Position numbers and translations under genes: made by a program | Part shown: piece after piece, positions 8,298-15,570 of the stretch | Layout of the letters: each line of letters opens with the position of its first letter | Position numbering within the stretch: the first letter of the stretch is position 1 | The notes under the pieces: model-generated | What the model was told of the DNA's origin: nothing | Databases searched by the model: none | What the model saw: only the letters and a program-made list of their open reading frames with translations | From: an uncultured Oscillospiraceae bacterium | GTDB taxonomy: Bacteria > Bacillota > Clostridia > Oscillospirales > Oscillospiraceae | Reading direction: 5' to 3' | Length of the DNA stretch: 35,801 nt | Assembly: GCA_902497145.1 (NCBI GenBank) | Contig: CABVDR010000024.1 | Coordinates: 1-35,801 of the forward strand

Positions 8298-8450
8298 GTT
8301 TTCTCTGTTTTTTACAAAGACAAATGACTAAAATTGTATAAAGCAAATGAATCCATTGCATATAGTCACGGCTTATTTCCGGTTAATCAGAAAATGTAAA
8401 TTTTTAAGATAAAAAATTGCAGGGCAAAAGTGGAAGAAACAAGAAATCTG

Positions 8451-8479
8451 TTGCTGATTGAATGCAATTATTCTATAAT
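8451..8479 (+). promoter_or_regulatory. Sigma-A promoter of the regulator gene
   Basis: TTGCTG (8451-8456) and a perfect TATAAT (8474-8479) are 17 bases apart. The start codon follows at 8515 with an AGAGGA ribosome binding site. Confidence 0.65.
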
Positions 8480-8514
8480 ACCTCTGAGAATGGGATATAA
8501 AGAGGATCGAAGCT

Positions 8515-9822
8515 ATGTACTCAATTGGGATTTTTACAAATGAATTGTCTCTGACCAGAATTTTAAAATTGGATCAGGAGATTGGAAAGAAAAACCAAAT
8601 TACTTATTTGCCTTATACATCGCCTCAGCACCTGCAATTTCTTTACGAACAGAATCAGAATCAATTTGATGGGCTGCTGTTCAGCGGTTCTTATCCGTAC
8701 AATGTGATACGAAAGTTTTTCCCGGACGTGGAGGAGACCCCTCACGCTTATTTTGACCTCTCTTCGCTGGACTACTATAAGGCCATTGCTTACCTTGCGG
8801 TGCAGTATCCGCAGCTTGATTTTTCAAGGGTATATTTTGACCGGCCTCAGGTTCCGGTGGATTTTGAGTCTATCTTTTCGCGCAGTGATGCACCTAGGTT
8901 GGGAACAGCATCCATTGACTGGAAAAATGTTGATGTGCTGGATTGGTACCAGCCGCTGCAGGCTTATTACAAGGAGTTGTGGGACAGTGGAGCGGTAGAT
9001 TTGCTGGTTACCCGGTTTGCCAGCATGACGGAGTTCTTTGACGCGAACCAGATCCGTCACTACTATCTTGCTCCCTCCCGGGAGACCATGCTGGAAACCT
9101 ATCAAAATCTCCTTTTGCAGTTGGATACCCGCTCGATCCGGGAGACAGCAGCGTGCATTGGATTTGTCCAATCGCCGGAAAAATTGTCAGAAAAACAGTC
9201 AGAGCAATTGTGGGGTGAGCTGCAGGCATATAACAAGCAGCTGGGAATGCCATTTTTGATCTATCGCCAGGAACGTTGGTTTGAACTGACGACTAATATT
9301 TCGGTACTGAAGGACCTGTCGCAGCAATATACCGTCAGTCCCATGGCAGCGTTTCTCTCTGATAGGCTGTCGTTTCCTGTGTGTATCGGCTGGGGCTGCT
9401 CCAGCAGCGTGATGGAGGCGCACCGCAATGGACACCGGGCCCTGAAGCAGGCGGTGCAGCTTGGTACAACGGCAACGTTTATTGTTACAGATGACAATCG
9501 CCTCATTGGTCCTCTCTCCAGCGAACGGCGCATCGTCTACAGTGATTCTCCTGATCCGGCACTCTATCAATTGAGTGAAAAGGTTGGCATTTCTCCGCTC
9601 TATCTAAGCCGCATTCATGCGGTTCTTCGCCAAAAGGGGGCTGCTACGCTCTCCTCAGAAGAATTGGCGTTTTTCTTAAATGTGACGACCCGCAGTGCGT
9701 CCCGAATTCTTAATAAGCTGGAGGCGGCAGGGGCGGCAAAGGTGGAGTACAATCGGCAGCTGAATTTGCGTGGGCGTCCGGCCAAAATATACTCCATTGA
9801 CCTGACACAATTTCCTGCTTGA
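8515..9822 (+). CDS. One-component regulator: sensor-like N-terminus, degenerate GGDEF-like middle, C-terminal winged helix
   Basis: A 435-residue soluble protein I cannot assign to a named family. The N-terminus (about 1-190) alternates strands and helices (YSIGIFTNELSLTRIL, FDGLLFSGSYPYNVIRKF, VDLLVTRFASMTEFF), recalling PrpR-N/periplasmic-binding-like sensor folds. The middle (about 210-330) has the feel of the degenerate GGDEF-like domain of CdaR/PucR regulators, with IGWGCSSSVMEAHRNGHRAL in the place of the usual phase-and-helix motif. The C-terminus (about 350-428) is a winged helix: LSSEELAFFLNVTTRSASRI, NKLEAAGAAKV and the basic wing NLRGRPAKIY. It is divergent from an M20 amidohydrolase-permease operon and is likely its ligand-responsive regulator. 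Domain calls are by eye; the ligand is unknown. Confidence 0.7.
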   Translation: MYSIGIFTNELSLTRILKLDQEIGKKNQITYLPYTSPQHLQFLYEQNQNQFDGLLFSGSYPYNVIRKFFPDVEETPHAYFDLSSLDYYKAIAYLAVQYPQLDFSRVYFDRPQVPVDFESIFSRSDAPRLGTASIDWKNVDVLDWYQPLQAYYKELWDSGAVDLLVTRFASMTEFFDANQIRHYYLAPSRETMLETYQNLLLQLDTRSIRETAACIGFVQSPEKLSEKQSEQLWGELQAYNKQLGMPFLIYRQERWFELTTNISVLKDLSQQYTVSPMAAFLSDRLSFPVCIGWGCSSSVMEAHRNGHRALKQAVQLGTTATFIVTDDNRLIGPLSSERRIVYSDSPDPALYQLSEKVGISPLYLSRIHAVLRQKGAATLSSEELAFFLNVTTRSASRILNKLEAAGAAKVEYNRQLNLRGRPAKIYSIDLTQFPA

Positions 9823-9892
9823 TGTTCTGCACATTGCGTGGGGTAAGGACATATACTGTGCGAAAAGGCCTGCATATTTGACCTAAAACATA

Positions 9893-9938
9893 AAAACCCC
9901 AGCAAGAAGCGAAGCGTTTCGTTTCTTGCTGGGGTTTT
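9893..9938. terminator. Bidirectional rho-independent terminator between convergent genes
   Basis: A near-perfect hairpin (arm AAAACCCCAGCAAGAA, with further pairing towards a GCGT loop) ends in TTTT on both strands. It lies between the regulator (plus) and the HAD phosphatase (minus) and can serve both. Confidence 0.8.
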
Positions 9939-9955
9939 ATGTCAGATTGGTAGGA

Positions 9956-10759
9956 TCAAGGCTGCTCCATGGCCCAGCGGATGGCCTGGGCGACGCCCTC
10001 ATGGGCGTTGTCCGGAGCAATGTGGCAGGCGGCCGCTTTTACCGAGTCACAGCCGTTGCCCATAGCGATGGGGAAGCCCACCGCCTGGAGCATAGCCAGG
10101 TCGTTTTCGCTGTCGCCCACTCCGGCGCACTGGTCCAGGGGAACGCCCAGGATCAGGGCCAGCAGGGCCAGGGTGCGGCCCTTGTTGACTCCTTTGGGGA
10201 CCAGCTCAAAGTCGTGGTCGTTGGAGGAGGTAAGCTCTACCCCCTCCAATTGGGAGAGCTCCGTCAAGGGATAGGCGGGGCGGTTCCAGTCCCCGTGAAT
10301 CTTGGTCAGGGGCAGGTCGTGCTCCTCCAGATAGGCAATGGGATCCTCGGTGACCACCGCCGCCTCATGGAAGACCTGGTAGGGGTAGGTCTTGGTCAGG
10401 GAGCGGTGGGAGAAGGGATCCAGCACGATCTGTTCTCCCGCAAAGAGCATCAGCTCGATCTCCCGGTCAAGGCACAGCTCCAGGGCCTTTTTGGCGGCAG
10501 CGGGAGGCATGTCCCACCGGCGCAGGTGCTCCAGGGTGCGGTTGTCGGACAGGGCCGCGCCGCCCAGGCACACAGACAGGGGATCACACCCCGCCCGGGC
10601 GGCAAAGTCTGCCGCCTCGGGCACAGCCCGTCCGGTGGACAGCACCACCTTGATGCCAGCCTCCCGGGCTTGGGCGATGGCAGCTTTCGTCTCGTCCGTA
10701 ATCTGACCGGCGGGATCCAGCAGGGTCCCGTCCAGGTCCAGGGCAATGAGTCGGATCAT
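9956..10759 (-). CDS. Cof-type HAD-IIB phosphatase
   Basis: A 267-residue haloacid-dehalogenase-superfamily hydrolase of the Cof/YidA group, with a C2 cap. Motif I is LDLDGTLLD, with nucleophile Asp8 and acid/base Asp10; motif II is the Ser in VVLSTGR; motif III/IV is Lys in PKGVNKG and GVGDSENDLAML. Members dephosphorylate sugar phosphates, FMN, pyridoxal phosphate or similar small molecules; the substrate cannot be inferred. It starts 24 bases after the FeoB stop codon with an AAGGAGG site, so it is probably co-transcribed with the iron transporter, although a functional link is not evident. Confidence 0.9.
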   Translation of the reverse strand: MIRLIALDLDGTLLDPAGQITDETKAAIAQAREAGIKVVLSTGRAVPEAADFAARAGCDPLSVCLGGAALSDNRTLEHLRRWDMPPAAAKKALELCLDREIELMLFAGEQIVLDPFSHRSLTKTYPYQVFHEAAVVTEDPIAYLEEHDLPLTKIHGDWNRPAYPLTELSQLEGVELTSSNDHDFELVPKGVNKGRTLALLALILGVPLDQCAGVGDSENDLAMLQAVGFPIAMGNGCDSVKAAACHIAPDNAHEGVAQAIRWAMEQP

Positions 10760-10783
10760 ATTCGGTCCTCCTTGGCAAAAATC

Positions 10784-13192
10784 TTAGCCCAACCCCAGCA
10801 GAATGCCGATGGTGTGCACCAGCAGGGAGGCCACATAGGCCACGCCCAGCTGCCAGGCGATGGAGAAGAGGGTCCATTTGGTGCTCTGCATCTCCCGGGC
10901 CAGGGTAGAGGTGGCGGCCACACAAGGGACGTACAGCAGAATGAACACCAGCATGGAGAAGGCGGCCAGGGGAGTAAAGCCGGTCATGGCCGCGGCGACC
11001 TGGGCGCTGGTGGCGGTGAGGGCAAAGCCGTAGAACATGGACAGGGAGGAGACCACCATCTCCTTGGCAATGAGGCCGGTGAGCAGCGCCACGGCCGCCT
11101 GCCAGAAGCCAAAGCCCATGGGAGCAAAGATGGGGGCGATCCATCCGCCGATGGTGCCCAGCATAGAGGTGGAGGCGTCGTCCACCATGTGCAGGGAGAA
11201 GTCAAAGGACTGCAGGAGCCACAAGATCATGCTCATCAGCAGGATGAGGGTGCCGGCCTTGATCAGGAAGCCTTTCACCTTCTGCCACACGTGGGTGGCA
11301 ATATTCTCCATGGAAGGGAGACGGTAGGGGGGCAGCTCCAGCACAAAGGGGGCGGGCTCCCCGGCGAAGAGGGTGTGCTTGAAGAGCAGGCCGGAGAGAA
11401 TGCCGACGAACATGCCGATCACATACAGGGCAAAGATGACCAGACCCGCCCAGGGACCGAAGAAAGCCCCAGCGATCATGCCGTACACCGGCAGCTTAGC
11501 CGAGCAGGACATGAAGGGGATAAGTAGGATAGTCATGCGCCGGTCCTTCTCGTTTTCCATGGTCCGGGCGCCCATAATGGCGGGTACCGAGCAGCCAAAG
11601 CCCATGAGCATGGGGATAAAGGCCTTGCCGCTCAGACCAAACCGCCGCAGCAGCCGGTCCATGATGAAAGCAGCCCGGGACATGTAGCCGGAGTCCTCCA
11701 GAAAGCTCAGGAAGAAGAACAGCAAGGCGATCTGGGGCAGGAAGGACAGCACGCCGCCCACGCCGGCGATGATGCCGTCGCACACCAGGCTGATAAGCAC
11801 GGGGGAGACATTTCCAGCGGTCATGGTATTGCGCAGAACGTTGGAGAACAGGTCGATGAGGGAGCTCACCCCGTCCTGAAGCCAGGAGCCGAAGGGGCCG
11901 AAGGTGATGACAAACATCACCAGCATGGCGCACAAAAACAGGGGCAGAGCGGTGTACTTGCCGGTGACGATGCGGTCGATGCGCTGGCTGAGGGTGGGCT
12001 GGTCGCTGCCCTGGCCCTTCACCACCGAGGCCTTCACCACCCGTTCGATGTACTGATAGCGGCTGTCGGCAATCAGGGTCTCCCGGTCGCCCAGGTCGCT
12101 GGAGGCCTCATACTCGGCGATGATCTTGTCCAGTTTTTCCTGGGCCTCCTGGGGCAGATTCAGGGCTTTGGCCACGATCTCGTCGCCTTCCAGCAGTTTA
12201 ATGGAGGCCCAGTGGGCGGGCAGGTTGGCGGCGTAGGCCGCGTCGTGGATGAGCTCGCCCATCCGGTGGTGGATGTCGTGGGTAAATTCGTCGTAGAGAT
12301 CATCGGGCTCAAAGGTATAGCCCAGGTGCATCTGCCGGTGGGCCACCTCCAGCAGCTCATCTAGACCCTCGCCAGTGCGGGCGGTGATGGGCACCACCGG
12401 GACGCCCAGCTGGCGGGAGAGCTCTTCCATGTCAATGTGGTCCCCGTGGGCCTGGACCTCATCCATAAAGTTGAGGGCCAGGATGAGGGGGCGCTCCAGC
12501 TCCAGCAGCTGGACGGTGAGATAGAGGTTGCGCTCCAGGTTGGTGGCGTCCACAATGTCGATGATGGCGTCGGGGCTCTCGCCGATGATAAAGTCCCGGG
12601 CCACGATCTCCTCCATGGAGTAGGGGGACAGGGAGTAGATGCCGGGCAGGTCCACCACGGTAAGTTCCCGGTCACCCAGGTGGGCGATGCCCTCCTTTTT
12701 CTCCACCGTGACGCCGGGCCAGTTGCCCACATATTGGTTGGAGCCGGTGAGGGCGTTAAACAGGGTAGTCTTGCCGCAGTTTGGGTTGCCCGCCAGAGCC
12801 ACCTTCATGGGGCGGCTGTCGTGAGCGTTGTGGTCGTAGTCCCGGCCGTGGTGTTCCAGCTCGTGGACATGGTCCCGCAGCTGACGGCGGATGGCCTCCG
12901 GGTCCTTGGGCTGGCGGGAGGTGCTGGGCTGATTGATACGCCGGGGCGAACCGATTTCAATCTGAGCGGCGTCGTCCTTCCGCAGGGACAGTTCATAGCC
13001 CCGCAGGGACACCTCCAGGGGGTCGCCCAGAGGGGCAATTTTAGTAACTTTTACAATGGTTCCAGGGGTCAGGCCCATGTCTACCAGCCGCCGTTTGACC
13101 GCGCCGGACTGGTTGCCCACCGACAGGATCATACCACTCTCCCCGGGGGAGAGATCCTGTAAGGTGCGCGGGGCCTTTGATTTTTCTTCCAT
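10784..13192 (-). CDS. feoB: Ferrous iron transporter FeoB with fused N-terminal FeoA domain
   Basis: An 802-residue fusion. Residues about 8-82 form a FeoA/SH3-like domain (GESGMILSVGN, RRLVDMGLTPGTIVKV, LRGYELSLRKDDA). A linker at 107-125 holds six histidines. The GTPase domain has G1 GNPNCGKT (135-142), a switch Thr in GVTVEKK, G3 DLPG (181-184) and G4 NFMD (241-244). A helical GDI-like region and a membrane domain with about ten helices follow, including the two Gate motifs around the conserved Cys in GFGCSVPA and SCSAKLPVY. It imports Fe(II) across the cytoplasmic membrane, powered or gated by GTP. The start ATG has an AGAGGAT site eight bases upstream. FeoA and FeoB are usually separate; fusions occur in Clostridia and Bacteroidetes. 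Confidence 0.95.
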   Translation of the reverse strand: MEEKSKAPRTLQDLSPGESGMILSVGNQSGAVKRRLVDMGLTPGTIVKVTKIAPLGDPLEVSLRGYELSLRKDDAAQIEIGSPRRINQPSTSRQPKDPEAIRRQLRDHVHELEHHGRDYDHNAHDSRPMKVALAGNPNCGKTTLFNALTGSNQYVGNWPGVTVEKKEGIAHLGDRELTVVDLPGIYSLSPYSMEEIVARDFIIGESPDAIIDIVDATNLERNLYLTVQLLELERPLILALNFMDEVQAHGDHIDMEELSRQLGVPVVPITARTGEGLDELLEVAHRQMHLGYTFEPDDLYDEFTHDIHHRMGELIHDAAYAANLPAHWASIKLLEGDEIVAKALNLPQEAQEKLDKIIAEYEASSDLGDRETLIADSRYQYIERVVKASVVKGQGSDQPTLSQRIDRIVTGKYTALPLFLCAMLVMFVITFGPFGSWLQDGVSSLIDLFSNVLRNTMTAGNVSPVLISLVCDGIIAGVGGVLSFLPQIALLFFFLSFLEDSGYMSRAAFIMDRLLRRFGLSGKAFIPMLMGFGCSVPAIMGARTMENEKDRRMTILLIPFMSCSAKLPVYGMIAGAFFGPWAGLVIFALYVIGMFVGILSGLLFKHTLFAGEPAPFVLELPPYRLPSMENIATHVWQKVKGFLIKAGTLILLMSMILWLLQSFDFSLHMVDDASTSMLGTIGGWIAPIFAPMGFGFWQAAVALLTGLIAKEMVVSSLSMFYGFALTATSAQVAAAMTGFTPLAAFSMLVFILLYVPCVAATSTLAREMQSTKWTLFSIAWQLGVAYVASLLVHTIGILLGLG

Positions 13193-13243
13193 AGTGTTCG
13201 ATCCTCTCTGCTTCCAACAAAAAGATATCTGTTTCGACCCCTT

Positions 13244-13272
13244 ATTTTACTCAAGACAGGGGGAGTTTTCAA
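13244..13272 (-). promoter_or_regulatory. Sigma-A promoter of feoAB
   Basis: On the minus strand TTGAAA (13267-13272) and TAAAAT (13244-13249) are 17 bases apart. I see no obvious Fur or DtxR box overlapping it. Confidence 0.55.
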
Positions 13273-13339
13273 GGGAATTGGGGCATATTTTCACCGTTTG
13301 GGGAAATCTGGCGAGAGAAAATTATGCTCAGTTACCTAC

Positions 13340-13368
13340 TGGAAACTAGAAGAAACGTGTGGTATAAT
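13340..13368 (+). promoter_or_regulatory. Promoter of the small-protein/nuclease operon
   Basis: An extended -10 element TGGTATAAT (TATAAT at 13363-13368) has a weak -35 TGGAAA (13340-13345) 17 bases upstream. It drives the genes at 13416 and 13802. Confidence 0.6.
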
Positions 13369-13415
13369 CTTTTTTAATACATGATTTTATGTGGGGCTGA
13401 CAGGGGGGATGGACT

Positions 13416-13805
13416 GTGACGCTGATCTTGTGTGTGGACGACCGGGGCGGCCTGATGTTCAACCATCGCCGCCAGAGCCAGGACCGCTTGGTGCGTCAGG
13501 ATATGCTCCGTCTGTGCGGATCACTGCCCTTGTCCGTCAGCCCCTATACCGCCCGACAATTTGCCTTGGAGGATTCTGTAAAGGTGACCGAGGAGCCGGG
13601 GGAGGAGGATATCTTCTTCCTGGAGGATCTATCCCCGCAGCCCTTCCTGGAGCGGGCGAAGAAGCTCGTATTGTACCACTGGAACCGGGTCTATCCCGGG
13701 GATGTCCGGATTGCCCTTCCCCCTCCGGGGTGGAAGCTGGAGGAGCAGGCCGACTTTCCCGGCTATTCCCATGACAAGATTACAAGAGAGGTTTACACCC
13801 GATGA
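13416..13805 (+). CDS. Small conserved-looking protein of unknown function, coupled to a nuclease gene
   Basis: A 129-residue soluble protein with no signal peptide or membrane segment. The start is GTG with AGGGGGGAT just upstream. The N-terminus (ILCVDDRGGLMFNHRRQSQD) is a short strand, an acidic turn and a polar motif that looks strongly constrained. The rest contains alternating strands and an acidic stretch (TEEPGEEDIFFLEDL). It ends in ATGA, where the stop overlaps the start of the nuclease gene, so the two proteins are made together. I recognise no domain. It may help process, regulate or restrain the nuclease, but nothing in the sequence proves this. Codon use resembles the neighbours. 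Confidence 0.75.
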   Translation: MTLILCVDDRGGLMFNHRRQSQDRLVRQDMLRLCGSLPLSVSPYTARQFALEDSVKVTEEPGEEDIFFLEDLSPQPFLERAKKLVLYHWNRVYPGDVRIALPPPGWKLEEQADFPGYSHDKITREVYTR

Positions 13806-14722
13806 AACGTCTGAACACAGCTCTGCTTTCTCTGTTTTTGCTGGTCTGCGTGCTGCTCTCCGCCTGTGAGGGGATGATCCCCAGCGGCGTAACGAGTTCC
13901 ACCATAGAGGACCTGGCCACCTATTCCGGCCAGCCTTATGTAGAAGTGAACGGCAACCAGCCCTTCTTTACGCAGGATGAACTGGTTACAGAGAGTTTTG
14001 AACAGTACAGTCCGCTGGACAGTCTAGGCCGCTGCGGCGTGGCCTATGCCAACGTGGGCCTGGACACCATGCCCACCGAGGAGCGGGGCAGCATCGGCCA
14101 GGTGAAGCCCTCTGGTTGGCAGACGGTAAAGTACGACTGCGTGGACGGCAAATATCTCTACAACCGCTGCCACCTCATTGGGTACCAGCTCACTGCGGAA
14201 AATGCCAATGAGGAGAATCTCATTACTGGGACCCGTTACTTAAATGTGGAGGGGATGCTTCCCTTTGAAAATATGGTGGCCGACTACGTAAAGGAGACTG
14301 GCAACCACGTTCTCTACCGGGTCACCCCGATCTTTGAGGGGGACAACCTGGTGGCCAGCGGGGTAGAGATGGAGGCCATGTCGGTGGAGGACAACGGTGA
14401 GGGCGTGTGCTTTAACGTCTACTGCTACAACGTCCAGCCCGGTGTGGTCATCGACTACGCCACCGGCGACAGCTGGTTGGAGGGAGACGCACCCGCCGAC
14501 AGCGGCAGCAGCACCACGGCGCCGGAGGAAACCTCCAGCAGTGACACTTCCACGGCAGAGCAGGAGGAGAGCTATGTGCTGAACACCAGCTCCAAGAAGT
14601 TTCACCGGCCAGACTGCTCCGGGGTTGCAAGTATGAGCCCGGAAAATCGCCAGGACTACACCGGCACACGCCAGTCCCTCATCGACCAGGGCTATTCTCC
14701 CTGCGGCACCTGCAAGCCCTGA
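13802..14722 (+). CDS. Lipoprotein DNA/RNA non-specific endonuclease with C-terminal Cys motif
   Basis: A 306-residue exported nuclease. A lipoprotein signal ends in the lipobox LSAC with lipidated Cys22, so the protein should be anchored outside the cytoplasmic membrane. The central domain (about 45-215) is a beta-beta-alpha metal nuclease of the EndA/Endonuclea_NS_2 type. The catalytic motif is YNRCHLIGYQL with general base His124; Cys replaces the more common Gly of DRGH. It is followed by NEENLITGTRYLNVEGML carrying the metal-binding Asn. A Ser/Thr/Glu-rich linker (about 228-256) leads to a small C-terminal domain (257-306). Its Phe-His-x3-Cys and Pro-Cys-x2-Cys (His268, Cys272, Cys301, Cys304) resemble the Ada-type zinc motif often appended to secreted nucleases. 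Likely roles are nucleic acid scavenging or DNA uptake. Confidence 0.88.
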   Translation: MKRLNTALLSLFLLVCVLLSACEGMIPSGVTSSTIEDLATYSGQPYVEVNGNQPFFTQDELVTESFEQYSPLDSLGRCGVAYANVGLDTMPTEERGSIGQVKPSGWQTVKYDCVDGKYLYNRCHLIGYQLTAENANEENLITGTRYLNVEGMLPFENMVADYVKETGNHVLYRVTPIFEGDNLVASGVEMEAMSVEDNGEGVCFNVYCYNVQPGVVIDYATGDSWLEGDAPADSGSSTTAPEETSSSDTSTAEQEESYVLNTSSKKFHRPDCSGVASMSPENRQDYTGTRQSLIDQGYSPCGTCKP

Positions 14723-14820
14723 CCTACTTTTTTCGAGAAAAAAGTAGGCAAAAAAGCCTCCCGCTTTCTTGAAAGAAAGCTTGGCAAAGAACTTCCGGCG
14801 AAACTCCGTTTCGCCCCTGG
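14723..14820. repeat. Palindromic repeat element, copy 1 (REP-like)
   Basis: Three nested hairpins follow the nuclease stop codon directly. The first has arms CCTACTTTTTT and AAAAAAGTAGG around CGAG (14723-14748). The second is GCTTTCTT-GA-AAGAAAGC (14763-14780). The third is GGCGAAAC-TCC-GTTTCGCC (14797-14815). The last 35 bases (14786-14820) align without gaps to 32721-32755 with 26 identities; eight of nine differences are transitions. Confidence 0.7.
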
Positions 14821-14882
14821 CCCGCCCTAAGCATGTGTGGGGTAGGCGAGATTGGTGACACGCCGGAAACCTTCCGGGAAAC

Positions 14883-14924
14883 AAAAAAACGCGAAGTCTG
14901 AACAGTCAGGCTTCGCGTTTTTTT
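14883..14924. terminator. Bidirectional terminator between nuclease gene and cobalamin operon
   Basis: A hairpin with arms AACGCGAAGTCTGA and TCAGGCTTCGCGTT (one mismatch) has poly-A before it and TTTTTTT after it, so it works in both directions. It ends the cbi operon on the minus strand and the nuclease transcript on the plus strand. Confidence 0.85.
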
Positions 14925-15570
14925 ATCGTTCAAAGGTTCGGTAGAGCAGCGCGTTGCAGATGGCCGCTGCCACCGTGGAGCCGCCCTTGCGGCCCATAGC
15001 CACAATAGCGGGCACATTTTGCTTTCGGCACAGTGCCAGCATGGCCTCCTTGCTCTCCACCACGTTTACAAAGCCCACCGGGACTGCAATCACCAGGGCC
15101 GGGCGGAGCTTACTCGCCTCCATCAGCTCGCACATACGCAGCAGTGCCGTGGGGGCGTTGCCCACAGCGAAGATGGCGTTGGGGTATTCCTGAGCCCAAC
15201 GGTCCACGGCAGCCACTGCCCGGGTGGTGCCGTTGGCTTTGGCGGACTGGGCCACCTCCGGGTCGGCCATGTAGCACAGCCGCTCCACCCTAAATTGGGA
15301 GCAGGCTTTTTGGTTGATGCCGGAGCGGGCCATGTTGGTGTCGGTGACAATCGGCGTTCCGGCGCGCAGGGCGGCCACCCCTGCCGAGGCTGCACCTGGG
15401 GTAAACACCAAGTTTTTGGCGTAGTCAAAGTCGGCGGTGGTGTGGATGGCCCGCCGCACCACGTCGGCGCAGTCGGCCTCCAGGGTCACACCCATCTCGT
15501 CCAGTTCCTGCTGGATGATTCGCATACTCTCCCCCTCAATATCGCCGGGGGTATGAAAGGTTACGTTCAA
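14923..15570 (-). CDS. cbiC: Cobalt-precorrin-8 methylmutase
   Basis: A 215-residue CobH/CbiC enzyme that moves the C11 methyl group to C12 to give cobyrinic acid, the last step encoded in this operon. The catalytic His43 lies in the family motif RAIHTTADFDYAKNLVFTPGA (split across strand and helix); PIVTDTNMARSGIN and AIVAMGRKGGSTVAAA are also diagnostic. I choose the TTG start at 15570: AAAGGAGG lies seven bases upstream and the TTG overlaps the TGA stop of the preceding gene (TTGA). The next in-frame ATG upstream lacks a ribosome binding site. Translation is thus coupled to cbiET. Confidence 0.93.
   Translation of the reverse strand: MNVTFHTPGDIEGESMRIIQQELDEMGVTLEADCADVVRRAIHTTADFDYAKNLVFTPGAASAGVAALRAGTPIVTDTNMARSGINQKACSQFRVERLCYMADPEVAQSAKANGTTRAVAAVDRWAQEYPNAIFAVGNAPTALLRMCELMEASKLRPALVIAVPVGFVNVVESKEAMLALCRKQNVPAIVAMGRKGGSTVAAAICNALLYRTFER

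Larger units (their letters stand above)
8166..8514. other. AT-rich divergent intergenic region
   Basis: This 349-base gap separates the amidohydrolase operon from its divergent regulator. It holds one promoter in each direction and the CTTGC inverted repeat, all listed separately. It is much more AT-rich than the surrounding genes. I see no terminator, small gene or RNA motif in the remainder. Confidence 0.6.

Noticed and set aside
9893..9938. Possible mobile-element end or attachment site because of the long inverted repeat
   Set aside because: It has T-runs on both strands and lies between convergent genes, as expected for a bidirectional terminator; no transposase or direct repeats are nearby.
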